This document shows, piece by piece, positions 21,525 through 30,322 of a stretch of DNA of 32,000 nt. Each line of letters begins with the position of its first letter. Within the stretch, counting starts at the first letter, position 1. The position numbers and the translations under genes were made by a program. Origin of the DNA: Tabrizicola sp. (lineage in GTDB: Bacteria; Pseudomonadota; Alphaproteobacteria; Rhodobacterales; Rhodobacteraceae); contig NZ_JAEULO010000053.1 in the NCBI RefSeq assembly GCF_016793705.1, forward strand, positions 1-32,000. The letters run 5' to 3'. The notes below the pieces were generated by a model that did not search any database, was not told the DNA's origin, and saw only the letters and a list, made by a program, of their open reading frames with translations.

Positions 21525-21604
21525 GAGTGGTTGTCCCCTTCCGCCCCTATCTAGGTATAGGACTTGGGCCAGCGCAATGGTGCCGGGGCCTTCGCACGGG
21601 AATT

Positions 21605-22531
21605 TCAGCCCTGCATGGCCAACTCGCGAGCAATCGCCGCCCCGAGCCGGGCGTTGTTCAGCACAAGTTCGATGTTGGAAGTCAGCGAGCGGCCTTCGGT
21701 CAGCTCGAAGATGCGTTGCAGGAGGAATGGGGTCACGGCCTTGGCGGCAATGCCTTTCGCCTCGGCCTCGGTCAACGCGGTCTCGATCTGCGGCATGATC
21801 TCGGCACGCGGAATTTCGGCTTCCGCCGGGATCGGATTGGCGACCAGTTGGCCACCCGGCAGTCCGAGACGTGCACGCATCCGGTGGGCGGCGGCGATGT
21901 CGGCGGCGCTGTCCATGCGCAAGGGCGCGTTCAGGCCCGAGGAGCGCGACCAGAAGGCGGGGAAATCCTTCTGACCGAAGGCGATGACCGGCACGCCCAG
22001 CGTTTCCAGATATTCCAGCGTCTTCGGCAGGTCGAGGATCGCCTTCGCCCCGGCCGCAACCACGGTGACGGGGGTTTCGGCCAGTTCGCGCAGATCGGCT
22101 GAGATGTCGAAGCTGGTCTCGGCCCCGCGATGGACGCCGCCGATACCGCCGGTGGCGAAGACCCTGATCCCGGCCAGATGGGCACAGATCATCGTCGCGG
22201 CGACGGTAGTGGCGCCGGTGCCGCCGGTGGCAAGGCAGGCGGCAAGGTCTGCGCGGGAGAGCTTCGCCACGTCCTTCGCTTGCCCCAGTGCGTCGAGCTG
22301 GGTCTCGGTCAGGCCGACATGGATCTGGCGGTCGATGATCGCGATGGTGGCAGGGGTGGCGCCATGGGCGCGAACCTCGGCCTCCACCCGGCGCGCTGTT
22401 TCCACATTCTGTGGGAATGGCATCCCGTGGGTGATGATCGTGCTTTCCAGCGCAACTATGGGGGCGCCCTTGGCATGGGCCTCGGCGACTTCGGGCGAGA
22501 GAGCGAGGGGCAGGGTGGCGGGCAGGGTCAT
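21605..22531 (-). CDS. psuG: Pseudouridine-5'-phosphate glycosidase
   Basis: The 308-residue enzyme cleaves pseudouridine 5'-phosphate to uracil and ribose 5-phosphate. Motifs match the PsuG/YeiN family: ALESTIITHGMPFPQNVETA near the N-terminus with the catalytic Glu, an ATGGTGATTVAATM region and VFATGGIGGVHRGAETSFDI, plus SADLRELAETPVTVVAAGAK. The length is standard. Its ATG overlaps the stop of the PfkB kinase gene by four bases (ATGA), which is the usual coupling with PsuK in this pathway. Together they let the cell recycle pseudouridine from RNA turnover. Confidence 0.95.
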   Translation of the reverse strand: MTLPATLPLALSPEVAEAHAKGAPIVALESTIITHGMPFPQNVETARRVEAEVRAHGATPATIAIIDRQIHVGLTETQLDALGQAKDVAKLSRADLAACLATGGTGATTVAATMICAHLAGIRVFATGGIGGVHRGAETSFDISADLRELAETPVTVVAAGAKAILDLPKTLEYLETLGVPVIAFGQKDFPAFWSRSSGLNAPLRMDSAADIAAAHRMRARLGLPGGQLVANPIPAEAEIPRAEIMPQIETALTEAEAKGIAAKAVTPFLLQRIFELTEGRSLTSNIELVLNNARLGAAIARELAMQG

Positions 22532-23418
22532 GAGCCGATGTCTCCGGATACATAGGTGGCGGCAGCGCGCAGGGCTTCGTCCAGCGCCTCTTGCCGCGCA
22601 GCGCCCCGGCGTTCGGCCACGAGATGCGCCGCCATGAAGGTGTCGCCCGCCCCGGTGACGCGGGTCACGAGCACCTGCGGAGGCTGGCCCTCGATGACGC
22701 CCCGATCTTTGCGACCCTCTGCGGCGGGGTTTCCGCCGTTTGTCACCAGCACCCGCCCCGCGCCGCGGGCGAGCAGCGCCTCGGCGGCCTCCGGGGCAGT
22801 CTTGGCCTCGCTGCGGGCGAGGATGTTGGCCTCTTCGAGGTTGACGTAGAGCGTGGCGGAGGGATGGGTGAGAAGCGGCAGCAGGCGGCCCGCCTTGCCG
22901 GGCGAGGCCGGGGCCACCCGAAGGTCGGCCTGCGCGAAGAGGGGGGAGGCGGCGATCTCGGCCAGAAGGCTTTCGGTCAGGTTGCCGTCAAGCGCGATGG
23001 GGCCGGACCAGGGGGCCTCTGCCGTGCCGAGGTGGCCATCGGCGAGCGGGCGGAGAATCTTGTCGCCGGCCGCCTCCAGCGAATGCGCGTCGGCGACGGC
23101 GGCGATCAACCCGTTCGCGCCCTCGATGGCCATGTAGCGGTCGGTCGGCAGGTCGTCGGAGCGGTAGACATGCCCTGTCACCAGCCCCAGCCGGTCGCAG
23201 GCCGCGACCAGTTCGTCGCCCTCGGCATCCCGCCCGATGGCGGTGAGAAGCGCCGGGGTCATTCCGAACCGCCGCAAGGTCATTGCGATGTTCATCGCCA
23301 CCCCGCCCGGCAACCGGGTGATCCGGCCCGGCACGTCCGAGCCGAGCCGCATCGCGGTTGGCGAGCGGCCGATGATGTCCCACAGGACCGAACCGATGCA
23401 GAGGATGTCGGGCGTCAC
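22528..23418 (-). CDS. psuK: PfkB-family carbohydrate kinase, probable pseudouridine kinase
   Basis: The 296-residue ribokinase-type kinase has the N-terminal PfkB motif (LPGGVAMNIAMTLRRFG) and the ATP/catalytic motif VTGAGDTFMAAHL near the C-terminus, with the Asp of GAGD as base. Substrate assignment rests on its overlap with psuG: PsuK would phosphorylate pseudouridine to the monophosphate that PsuG cleaves. I chose the GTG at 23418 because the fold begins there (TPDILCIGSVLWD); the longer frame to 23631 would overlap the rpsB leader. A short AGGG lies upstream. Confidence 0.85.
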   Translation of the reverse strand: MTPDILCIGSVLWDIIGRSPTAMRLGSDVPGRITRLPGGVAMNIAMTLRRFGMTPALLTAIGRDAEGDELVAACDRLGLVTGHVYRSDDLPTDRYMAIEGANGLIAAVADAHSLEAAGDKILRPLADGHLGTAEAPWSGPIALDGNLTESLLAEIAASPLFAQADLRVAPASPGKAGRLLPLLTHPSATLYVNLEEANILARSEAKTAPEAAEALLARGAGRVLVTNGGNPAAEGRKDRGVIEGQPPQVLVTRVTGAGDTFMAAHLVAERRGAARQEALDEALRAAATYVSGDIGS

Positions 23419-23520
23419 GCGCCCTGATTGCCCAACCGGCAAAGCCCGCGCAAGGGGAAATAGCGGATGCCTCCGGCGGGAGTATTTCCGCCAGGAGGAA
23501 GCGGCGGGGACTGCGGGGCC

Positions 23521-23549
23521 TTGCAATCGGCGGCGAGGCGGGCTAAGGG
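23521..23549 (+). promoter_or_regulatory. Candidate rpsB promoter
   Basis: TTGCAA at 23521-23526 and TAAGGG at 23544-23549 are 17 bases apart. A start at about 23556 would lie just before the first paired base of the structured leader (23564). The -10 match is weak. Confidence 0.4.
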
Positions 23550-23563
23550 GCGCGCACTTCACA

Positions 23564-23636
23564 GGCAGGTGCGGGCCTTGTCGGGGAGAAATCCCGTCAG
23601 GTCCACCGGTTGGGGGCAACCCTGAAATCACCTGCC
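23564..23636 (+). promoter_or_regulatory. Structured rpsB leader RNA (candidate S2 autoregulation site)
   Basis: The leader closes with a perfect 8-base stem, GGCAGGTG (23564-23571) with CACCTGCC (23629-23636). Inside are a two-part stem GGGCCT/AGGTCC extended by CGGG/CCCG around a GAGAAAT loop and a second hairpin GGTTG/CAACC. This makes a three-way junction. It ends 28 bases before the rpsB start codon and 15 before the GAAAGGA ribosome site. In many bacteria rpsB leaders bind ribosomal protein S2. I cannot place this fold in a named family. Confidence 0.5.
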
Positions 23637-23663
23637 GAGGCGCGAAACCGGAAAGGATACGAT

Positions 23664-24428
23664 ATGGCGCTCCCCGAGTTCTCCATGCGTCAGCTCTTGG
23701 AAGCTGGCGTTCACTACGGCCACCAGACCGCCCGCTGGAACCCCCGCATGGGCGAGTTCATCTATGGCGACCGCAACGGCATCCACATCATCGACCTGAC
23801 CCAGACCGTCCCGATGCTGGACGCGGCGCTGAAGGTCGTGCGCGACACCGTCGCCAAGGGCGGCCGCATCCTCTTCGTCGGCACCAAGCGCCAGGCCCAG
23901 AAGCCGATCGCCGAAGCCGCTGAAAAGTGCGCGCAATACTACATGAACCACCGCTGGCTGGGCGGCACGCTGACCAACTGGAAGACCGTTTCGCAGTCGA
24001 TCCAGCGCCTCAAGCACCTGGACGAGGTCCTGGGCGCGGGCGGCGAAGGCTTGACCAAGAAGGAACGGCTGGGCATGGAACGTGACCAGGCCAAGCTGAC
24101 CGCCTCGCTGGGCGGCATCCGCGAGATGGGCGGCACCCCGGACCTGATCTTCATCATCGACGTGGGCAAGGAAGACCTTGCCGTGCTGGAAGCGCAGAAG
24201 CTGGGCATCCCGGTCGTCGCCGTGGTCGATACCAACTGCTCGCCCAAGGGCGTGAACTACGTCATCCCGGGCAACGACGACGCGGCGCGTGCCATCGCGC
24301 TCTATTGCGACCTCGTGGCCCGTGCCGCGCTGGACGGCATGTCGGCCCAGATGGGCGCGGCGGGCGTCGACCTCGGCGCGCTGGAAGCGGCCCCGGAAGA
24401 AGAGGCGGTCGCCGAAGCCGAGGCCTGA
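23664..24428 (+). CDS. rpsB: 30S ribosomal protein S2
   Basis: The 254-residue protein begins [20 protein letters not shown] and carries S2 signatures: [30 protein letters not shown] and [18 protein letters not shown]. It binds the 30S head near the mRNA exit side and is needed for translation start. The C-terminal extension is alanine- and glutamate-rich ([14 protein letters not shown]), as in alphaproteobacteria. The ATG at 23664 has GAAAGGA upstream; an earlier in-frame ATG would lie inside the leader. It is followed by tsf after a hairpin, the standard bacterial order. The leader suggests autoregulation. Confidence 0.98.
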   Translation: MALPEFSMRQLLEAGVHYGHQTARWNPRMGEFIYGDRNGIHIIDLTQTVPMLDAALKVVRDTVAKGGRILFVGTKRQAQKPIAEAAEKCAQYYMNHRWLGGTLTNWKTVSQSIQRLKHLDEVLGAGGEGLTKKERLGMERDQAKLTASLGGIREMGGTPDLIFIIDVGKEDLAVLEAQKLGIPVVAVVDTNCSPKGVNYVIPGNDDAARAIALYCDLVARAALDGMSAQMGAAGVDLGALEAAPEEEAVAEAEA

Positions 24429-24454
24429 TCGGCCCGTTCGTCACCAGACTTTCA

Positions 24455-24477
24455 CCCGGCGGGCCTCTCCCGCCGGG
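24455..24477 (+). promoter_or_regulatory. rpsB-tsf intergenic hairpin
   Basis: CCCGGCGGG (24455-24463) pairs with CCCGCCGGG (24469-24477) around a 5-base loop. No T-tract follows, so it is likely an attenuating or processing hairpin rather than a full terminator. The tsf ribosome site (AAGGAG) begins 12 bases later. Confidence 0.6.
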
Positions 24478-24501
24478 CTATCCATTCCAAGGAGAAAGAC
24501 C

Positions 24502-25410
24502 ATGACTGTCACCGCCCAGATGGTGAAGGAACTGCGTGAAGCGACCGGCGCAGGCATGATGGATGCCAAGAAGGCGCTGACCGAGGTTGCGGGCGACATG
24601 GAAGCCGCCGTCGACTGGCTGCGCACCAAGGGCCTGGCCAAGGCCGCCAAGAAGGCCGACCGCGTCGCCGCCGAAGGGCTGATCGGCGTCGCCGTCACCA
24701 ACGGCAAGGGCGTGGCGATCGAGATCAACTCGGAAACCGACTTCGTCGCCAAGAACGAGGATTTCCAGGCGCTGGTCCGTGACGTGGCCAACGTGGCGCT
24801 GACCACCGGCGACTCGGTCGAGGTGGTGAAGGCCGCGCATCTGAACGGCAAGTCGGTCGACACCGTGATCCAGGAAGCCATCGCCCGCATCGGCGAGAAC
24901 ATGACCTTCCGCCGCCTGCATGTGCTGGAGGGCGACACCGTCGTCTCCTATGTCCACAACGCGGCGACTGCGGGCATGGGCAAGATCGGCGTCCTCGTCG
25001 CGCTGAAGGGCGACAAGGCCAAGGCGGAAGAGATCGGCAAGCAGTTCGCGATGCACATCGCCGCGACCGCGCCTCTGTCGCTGTCGGAAGCCACCCTCGA
25101 CCCGGCGGTGGTGGAGCGTGAGCTGGCGGTGCAGACCGCAAAGGCGCTGGAAGAGAACGCGGCCTCGCAGAAGCCCAAGCCCGAGCAGGTGATCCACAAC
25201 AACATCATCCCGGGCCGGATGAAGAAGTTCCTCGCCGAGAACACGCTTCTGGGCCAGGCCTTCGTGATCAACCCCGACCTGACCGTGGAAGCCGCGGCCA
25301 AGGAAGCGGGGGTGGAGATCACCGGCTACGCCCGCGTCGCGGTGGGCGAAGGCATCGAGAAGAAACAGGAAGACTTCGCCGCCGAAGTGGCGAAGGCGCT
25401 TCAGGGCTGA
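24502..25410 (+). CDS. tsf: Elongation factor Ts
   Basis: The 302-residue protein is the guanine nucleotide exchange factor for EF-Tu. It opens with [20 protein letters not shown] and DAKKAL, the N-terminal UBA-like domain. The conserved [10 protein letters not shown] block that contacts EF-Tu follows, and two core domains fill the rest ([37 protein letters not shown]). The length is normal for bacteria. AAGGAGAAAG precedes the ATG at 24502. The gene is downstream of rpsB with a hairpin between them and ends before a strong terminator. Nothing is odd. Confidence 0.98.
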   Translation: MTVTAQMVKELREATGAGMMDAKKALTEVAGDMEAAVDWLRTKGLAKAAKKADRVAAEGLIGVAVTNGKGVAIEINSETDFVAKNEDFQALVRDVANVALTTGDSVEVVKAAHLNGKSVDTVIQEAIARIGENMTFRRLHVLEGDTVVSYVHNAATAGMGKIGVLVALKGDKAKAEEIGKQFAMHIAATAPLSLSEATLDPAVVERELAVQTAKALEENAASQKPKPEQVIHNNIIPGRMKKFLAENTLLGQAFVINPDLTVEAAAKEAGVEITGYARVAVGEGIEKKQEDFAAEVAKALQG

Positions 25411-25434
25411 TCCGGCCCGCAAGGCAGGGCAGGG

Positions 25435-25468
25435 GGCCGGTGCGGGAACGCGCCGGCCTTATTTCTTT
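25435..25468 (+). terminator. Terminator of the rpsB-tsf operon
   Basis: GGCCGGTGCG (25435-25444) pairs with CGCGCCGGCC (25449-25458), 10 base pairs with one U-G pair, around the loop GGAA. The run TTATTTCTTT follows on the plus strand. Confidence 0.88.
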
Positions 25469-25485
25469 GGCACCTGCTGGACATG

Positions 25486-25519
25486 AAAACGGCGCGGTTC
25501 CGGGGATGAACCGCGCCGT
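25486..25519 (-). terminator. Minus-strand terminator downstream of the LuxR-type gene
   Basis: A perfect 12-base inverted repeat, ACGGCGCGGTTC (25489-25500) with GAACCGCGCCGT (25508-25519), is followed by TTTT on the minus strand. It is about 195 bases after the LuxR-type stop, implying a long 3' untranslated region. The bases between (25520-25714) hold no gene I can support. Confidence 0.75.
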
Positions 25520-25714
25520 GCAGTCCTGTTCCGGCCCAAGGGGATGAGGGTCGGCGAAACAGAACGTGAAGTCGGCCGCAGCAATACCGGCCTGAGGGAG
25601 CAAAGGAACCAGAGCCGGCCAGAACCCGCCGGTCCGCGCGACCTTCGGTTTCCCTTGGGTCACTTGATGTTCATCCCATGCCGAACGGCGGGCGGCGAGT
25701 GGGGAAAACCCTAC

Positions 25715-26500
25715 CTATCGCGCGGCTTGGGCCACTTCGGGCAGACGCTGGAAGATCATGTTCAGAAGCGCGCCCTTCGCCACCGCCTGCGCCGTGGTCT
25801 CCACCGCCAGCGCCTCGCGCGCAAGACGCAGGTGCTTTTCCACCATCGCGGGCGAGACACCCATCAACAGCGCCACATCCTGCGTGGTCTTGCCATCGGC
25901 CACCCATTCCAGCGCTTCGCGCTGGCGGGGGGAAAGCGCCCGGTGGCGCGACAGCTGCGGCAGATGCACGATGGTCAGGTGCATCATGTTCGCCACCGCG
26001 AGAATCTCGTCCTTGCGGGCCGCAAACAGCGCGTCGACCGCCTCGGGGCCGAGACCGGGATCGGCGATCAGCCCCAGCGCGCCCTTCGAGCGCGACGAGA
26101 CCTCAGGAAAGCTGACGGTGATCCCGGCCACGATTCCCATCGCCGCATTATGACGCACGGCCTCCGCCTCTTCCGCCGACAGCCGCCCGGCCTCGAAGGC
26201 TTCCTTCACCCAGGACCAGGTACAGGCGCCCGAATTGTGCTCGGCCCAGCGGAAGACCGGGGTCTTGGCGTAGAAGCCGCCCTGGAAATAGCGCTTGATG
26301 TAGTCGGCATCGCAGGTCGACAGGTACAGCGCATCTTCCGGGTCGCCGATCGTCTTCAGGTGCTTGAACCGGGTGAAGCCATAGTTCACCCGGGAAAAGC
26401 CCAGAGCGGCGAAATAGCCGGTGGATACCGCCCAGGCGTCGTCGATGCTGGATGAGGCGGCGATCCGGTTCAGCAGTGCCAGGAGTGTGGTCTCGGTCAT
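25715..26500 (-). CDS. LuxR-family regulator with autoinducer-binding domain
   Basis: The 261-residue protein has an N-terminal autoinducer-binding-type domain (about residues 20-165, with WAVSTGYFAALGFSRVNYGF and an aromatic patch FYAKTPVFRWAEH) and a C-terminal LuxR helix-turn-helix (about residues 190-250, LSPRQREALEWVADGKTTQD then SPAMVEKHLRLAREAL). Such proteins respond to acyl-homoserine lactones or related signals. No luxI-type synthase lies nearby, so it is a solo. In the signal pocket the usual DP is replaced by KT, so the ligand may differ. The ATG at 26500 follows GGGATACC. It is the only gene upstream of the minus-strand terminator. Confidence 0.85.
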   Translation of the reverse strand: MTETTLLALLNRIAASSSIDDAWAVSTGYFAALGFSRVNYGFTRFKHLKTIGDPEDALYLSTCDADYIKRYFQGGFYAKTPVFRWAEHNSGACTWSWVKEAFEAGRLSAEEAEAVRHNAAMGIVAGITVSFPEVSSRSKGALGLIADPGLGPEAVDALFAARKDEILAVANMMHLTIVHLPQLSRHRALSPRQREALEWVADGKTTQDVALLMGVSPAMVEKHLRLAREALAVETTAQAVAKGALLNMIFQRLPEVAQAAR

Positions 26501-26705
26501 GGTTGGTATCCCTGTTGCCCGTTCTGCCCGCGCCGGTTGTGGCTGACGCAAAGGCAATCGGAACTTGGACGTGAGATAAGGCCGGTTTCCTTGGCTTGTC
26601 TACGCCTCGCACCGTGATTTGGCCGTCAAAACGTGCCGATGACGGAAATTGTCATCTGTTTCCGGCCCTTGCGACCTGAAGATGCGGTGGCGCGAAGCGC
26701 AGGGC

Positions 26706-27395
26706 TCAGCCGAGCGCCGCCTCCGCAGCCGTCCTGATGGCCCGGATGTTCGCGCCATAGGGGGCCGGGTTGTCGACCGAACCGCCCTTGAATACCGCCG
26801 AGCCTGCGACCAGCACGTCCGCCCCGACCTTCGCGACCAGGGGCGCCGTTGCGGTGGTGATCCCGCCGTCGATCTCGATATGCACCGGCCGGTCGCCGAT
26901 CAACTGCCGCAACCGGGCGATCTTGGGGATCTGGCTCTCGATGAAGCTCTGGCCGCCGAAACCGGGGTTGACCGTCATCACGCAGACCATGTCGACCATG
27001 TCCAGAAGCTCGGCCACCGCCTCGACCGGCGTGCCGGGGTTGATGGCCACGCCAGCCTTTTTCCCAAGCGCACGAATGGCTTGCAGCGTGCGGTGAATGT
27101 GCGGCCCGGCCTCGACATGGGCGCTGATGACATCAGCACCGGCCTTGGCGAAAGCCTCCAGATAGGCATCCACCGGCGAGATCATCAGATGGACATCCAT
27201 CACACCCTTGATATGCGGCCGGAGCGCGGCACACATCGCCGGGCCGAAGGTGAGGTTCGGCACGAAATGTCCGTCCATCACGTCGACATGCACCCAGTCC
27301 GCGCCCTGAGCCTCTATCGCGCGACATTCCGCACCGAAGTTGGCGAAATCGGCGGCCAGGATGGAGGGCGCGATCTTGATCGAACGGTCGAACAT
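26706..27395 (-). CDS. rpe: Ribulose-phosphate 3-epimerase
   Basis: The 229-residue TIM-barrel enzyme interconverts ribulose 5-phosphate and xylulose 5-phosphate in the pentose phosphate and Calvin pathways. Motifs: APSILAADFANFG near the N-terminus, HVDVMDGHFVPNLTFGP with the metal and catalytic Asp, DVHLM, MTVNPGFGGQSFIESQIPKI and EIDGGI with the second catalytic Asp. The length is normal. It starts 50 bases or more downstream of an AT-rich stretch with a dyad at 27467-27482, which could hold its promoter and an operator. No Calvin-cycle genes are nearby. Confidence 0.97.
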   Translation of the reverse strand: MFDRSIKIAPSILAADFANFGAECRAIEAQGADWVHVDVMDGHFVPNLTFGPAMCAALRPHIKGVMDVHLMISPVDAYLEAFAKAGADVISAHVEAGPHIHRTLQAIRALGKKAGVAINPGTPVEAVAELLDMVDMVCVMTVNPGFGGQSFIESQIPKIARLRQLIGDRPVHIEIDGGITTATAPLVAKVGADVLVAGSAVFKGGSVDNPAPYGANIRAIRTAAEAALG

Positions 27396-27466
27396 GGGGC
27401 AGGCTCCAAACGGCTCGCAGGCGTCATATCGCGGCGATTGCGGAGTTTCCAGTCAGCAATAAATTA

Positions 27467-27482
27467 CATAATACTGATTATG
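27467..27482. promoter_or_regulatory. Perfect dyad upstream of rpe
   Basis: CATAAT-ACTG-ATTATG is a perfect 6-base inverted repeat with a 4-base centre inside an AT-rich patch (27455-27490) in otherwise GC-rich DNA. It sits about 72 bases upstream of rpe and could be an operator. No regulator is recognised for it. Confidence 0.4.
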
Positions 27483-27522
27483 CGATAATTGATGGCAGGC
27501 ATCCTGACCCCACCCTCGAACG

Positions 27523-27550
27523 AAAACGGCCCGGTCAGGCGACCGGGCCG
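27523..27550 (-). terminator. Terminator of ndk
   Basis: CGGCCCGGTC (27527-27536) pairs with GACCGGGCCG (27541-27550), a perfect 10-base stem with loop AGGC. On the minus strand it is followed by TTTTCG. It lies 21 bases beyond the ndk stop. Confidence 0.85.
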
Positions 27551-27571
27551 ATTCATAGTCTTGGCAGACGA

Positions 27572-27994
27572 TCAGCCGACCAGCTCAAGCCCCGAGAAGA
27601 AGAACGCGATCTCGCGCGCGGCCGAAGCCTCGCTGTCCGAACCATGGACCGAGTTCTCACCCTTCGACAGCGCGAAATCCTTGCGGATCGTGCCAGCGGC
27701 GGCGGCGGCCGGATCGGTCGCGCCCATCACCTCGCGGTTCTTCGCGATCGCGCCTTCGCCTTCCAGCACCTGCACCACCACCGGCTCCGACGCCATGAAG
27801 GCGCAAAGCTCGCCGTAGAAGCCGCGCTCCTTGTGCTCGGCGTAGAAGGCACCGGCCTGCGCGGGCGTCAGGTGGATCCGCTTCGAGGCCACAACCCGCA
27901 GGCCCGCCTCCTCGAACTTGGCAACGATCTTGCCGGTCAGGTTGCGCTTGGTCGCATCGGGCTTGATGATCGACAGGGTACGTTCGGTGGCCAT
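27572..27994 (-). CDS. ndk: Nucleoside diphosphate kinase
   Basis: The 140-residue enzyme moves phosphate from nucleoside triphosphates to diphosphates. It starts [20 protein letters not shown] with the KPDA motif and carries the active-site His in the NSVHGSDS block. The [17 protein letters not shown] segment is also present. I chose the ATG at 27994 because GGAGAGCCCG lies upstream and the fold starts at once. A longer frame starts five codons earlier. A strong terminator follows. Confidence 0.97.
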   Translation of the reverse strand: MATERTLSIIKPDATKRNLTGKIVAKFEEAGLRVVASKRIHLTPAQAGAFYAEHKERGFYGELCAFMASEPVVVQVLEGEGAIAKNREVMGATDPAAAAAGTIRKDFALSKGENSVHGSDSEASAAREIAFFFSGLELVG

Positions 27995-28150
27995 CGGGCT
28001 CTCCATCATTTGGGGCCGTCCTGGCCCTTTTCGGATGGTCGGGCTGCTATCACGCGCGCGCGGGCTTGAAAAGATGGGCTGCGACAGGCTGCCATCTTCC
28101 CTTCGACAATCCAGACTGAAACACTCGGAATATAACAGCTGGAGAGTCCG

Positions 28151-28426
28151 ATGCTACGTTTCGCCATCCTCGCCATTGCCGCCACCCTGCCCTCGCTGGC
28201 CGCCGCCGAGGATTTCATCCCGCTCACCTACGCCGATTTCGAGGCCGCCGTGCCGCATATAGACCTGCCGGTCTGCCCGGTCCCGCTTGCCGCGCCTGAC
28301 CGCTTCTGCCGGATGACGACCCATGCCGACCAGCTGAACGTCTTTGTCTTCTCCGAGGACGGCGACCAGCCGCTCGTCGCTCTCAGAAGCTGGCCCGCCG
28401 ACCTCCTCGTCGGCCTGATGGACTGA
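28151..28426 (+). CDS. Small secreted hypothetical protein
   Basis: The 91-residue protein has a cleavable signal peptide (about residues 1-19, [20 protein letters not shown]). The mature part of about 70 residues reads [20 protein letters not shown] and contains two cysteines (in VCPVP and FCRMT) that could form a disulfide in the periplasm. No other domain is recognised. CTGGAGAG lies before the ATG. It is divergent from ndk and lies 45 bases before the ABC-F gene on the same strand. Confidence 0.75.
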   Translation: MLRFAILAIAATLPSLAAAEDFIPLTYADFEAAVPHIDLPVCPVPLAAPDRFCRMTTHADQLNVFVFSEDGDQPLVALRSWPADLLVGLMD

Positions 28427-28471
28427 CCGGGGCGATTGACGCCGCCCGCCGCATGGTGCAATCCGCGCCCC

Positions 28472-30322
28472 ATGCTGAAGATCGAGGACATCACCTACAA
28501 CGTCGAGGGCCGCCCCCTGTTCGAGGGCGCCTCCGCCACCATCCCGACCGGCCACAAGGTCGGCCTTGTCGGCCGCAATGGTGCGGGGAAGACCACGCTC
28601 TTCCGGTTGATCCGGGGCGAGCTGGCGCTGGAAGGCGGTGCGATCACCCTGCCCCAGCGCGCCCGGATCGGCGGTGTGGCGCAGGAAGTACCGTCCTCGG
28701 AAACCTCGCTTCTCGACACGGTGCTGGCCGCCGATACCGAACGTGCCACCCTGATGGCCGAGGCGGAAACCGCGCATGATCCGCACCGGATCGCCGAAAT
28801 CCAGCATCGTCTTGCCGACATCGACGCATGGTCGGCGGAGGGCCGGGCCTCCAGCATTCTCAAGGGCTTGGGCTTCGATGCTGAGGAGCAGCTCATGCCC
28901 TGTTCCGCCTTCTCCGGCGGCTGGCGGATGCGGGTGGCACTTGCGGGCGTGCTGTTCGCCCAGCCTGACTATCTCCTGCTGGACGAGCCGACCAACTACC
29001 TCGACCTTGAAGGCGCGCTGTGGTTGGAAAGCTACCTCCAGAAATACCCCCACACCGTGCTGATCATCAGCCACGACCGCGGCCTTCTGAACCGCGCGGT
29101 GCAGGGCATCCTGCATCTCGACAACCGCAAGCTCACCTACTGGCAGGGCGGCTACGACCAGTTCGCCCGCCAGATGGCCGAACGCCGCGCCGTGTTGCAG
29201 GCCGAGGCGAAGAAGGTCGAGGCCCGGCGCGCCCATCTGCAAAGCTTCGTCGACCGCTTCAAGGCCAAGGCGTCGAAGGCCGTGCAGGCGCAGTCCCGGG
29301 TGAAGATGCTGGAGAAGCTGACCCCAATCACCGCGCCGGAAGAGGCGAAGAAGGTGGTCTTCACCTTTCCGAAGCCCGAGGAACTGGCGCCCCCGATCAT
29401 CAACCTCGACGGTGCGGCGGTGGGCTATGGCGGGCCACCGGTGTTGCGCCGGCTGAACCTGCGCATCGACCAGGACGACAGGATCGCGCTTCTGGGCAAG
29501 AATGGCGAAGGAAAATCTACCCTTTCCAAGCTGTTGTCGGGAAAACTTCAAGCATCCGAGGGTCGGATTTCCCGCTCCTCCAAGCTGCGGATCGGCTATT
29601 TCGCCCAGCATCAGGTGGACGAGCTGCACCTGGACGAGACGCCCTTGCAGCATATCATGCGCCTGCGGCCTGCCGAGGGTCAGCCGAAGCTGCGTGCCAG
29701 ACTGGCCGGATTCGGCTTGATGGCCGATCAGGCCGACACCGTCGTCGCACGGCTCTCCGGTGGACAAAAGGCGCGATTGTCGCTGCTTCTGGCAACAATC
29801 GACGCGCCGCATCTGTTGATCCTCGACGAACCCACCAACCACCTCGACATCGAAAGCCGCGAGGCGCTGGTGGAAGCCCTGACCGAATACCCCGGCGCCG
29901 TGATCCTGGTCAGCCATGACATGCACCTTCTGGGGCTGGTGGCCGACCGGCTCTGGTTGGTGAAGGGTGGCGGGGTCACGCCCTATACCGAGGACCTGGA
30001 AGCCTATCGCCGGCAGTTGTTGGCTGGTGACGAGGATGTAAAGATATCTGCAAAACCTGTTGAAAAGCCCAGGAAAGCCAGCCGGGACGAAATGCTCGCG
30101 CTCAAGGCCGAGGTCCGCAGATGCGAGGACCGGCTGGGCAAGCTGAACGAGATGCGAGACAAGCTTGCCGTGAAGCTCGCCGATCCAGAGCTTTACGAGG
30201 ATGCCCGCAAGGGCGAGCTGGAAACCTGGAACCGGAAATACGCCGAGTTGATGGAAGCGCTGGACAAGGCCGAGGCGCTGTGGATGGCCGCGCAGGAGAA
30301 GCTGGACCTCGCCGCTGCCTGA
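28472..30322 (+). CDS. ABC-F family ATPase (Uup/YheS-like)
   Basis: The 616-residue protein has two ABC ATPase domains and no membrane segment, as in ABC-F proteins that act on ribosomes. Domain 1: GRNGAGKTT, signature FSGGWRMRVALAGVLF and LLLDEPTNYLD. Domain 2: GKNGEGKSTLSKLL, LSGGQKARLSLLLA and LILDEPTNHLD. The linker between them (about residues 230-300) is basic and coiled (ERRAVLQAEAKKVEARRAHL). A C-terminal coiled coil (about 550-610) follows, as in Uup/YheS. The ATG at 28472 was chosen because the first domain starts directly; a longer frame adds 12 residues. Confidence 0.92.
   Translation: MLKIEDITYNVEGRPLFEGASATIPTGHKVGLVGRNGAGKTTLFRLIRGELALEGGAITLPQRARIGGVAQEVPSSETSLLDTVLAADTERATLMAEAETAHDPHRIAEIQHRLADIDAWSAEGRASSILKGLGFDAEEQLMPCSAFSGGWRMRVALAGVLFAQPDYLLLDEPTNYLDLEGALWLESYLQKYPHTVLIISHDRGLLNRAVQGILHLDNRKLTYWQGGYDQFARQMAERRAVLQAEAKKVEARRAHLQSFVDRFKAKASKAVQAQSRVKMLEKLTPITAPEEAKKVVFTFPKPEELAPPIINLDGAAVGYGGPPVLRRLNLRIDQDDRIALLGKNGEGKSTLSKLLSGKLQASEGRISRSSKLRIGYFAQHQVDELHLDETPLQHIMRLRPAEGQPKLRARLAGFGLMADQADTVVARLSGGQKARLSLLLATIDAPHLLILDEPTNHLDIESREALVEALTEYPGAVILVSHDMHLLGLVADRLWLVKGGGVTPYTEDLEAYRRQLLAGDEDVKISAKPVEKPRKASRDEMLALKAEVRRCEDRLGKLNEMRDKLAVKLADPELYEDARKGELETWNRKYAELMEALDKAEALWMAAQEKLDLAAA

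Noticed and set aside
25319-25663. A 114-codon minus-strand frame after the LuxR-type gene
   Set aside because: It reads through both terminators and into the tsf coding end, and shows no family-like feature.
26639-26655. ATGAC-N7-GTCAT dyad upstream of the LuxR-type gene
   Set aside because: Only five bases per arm and no match to a lux-box consensus; likely chance.
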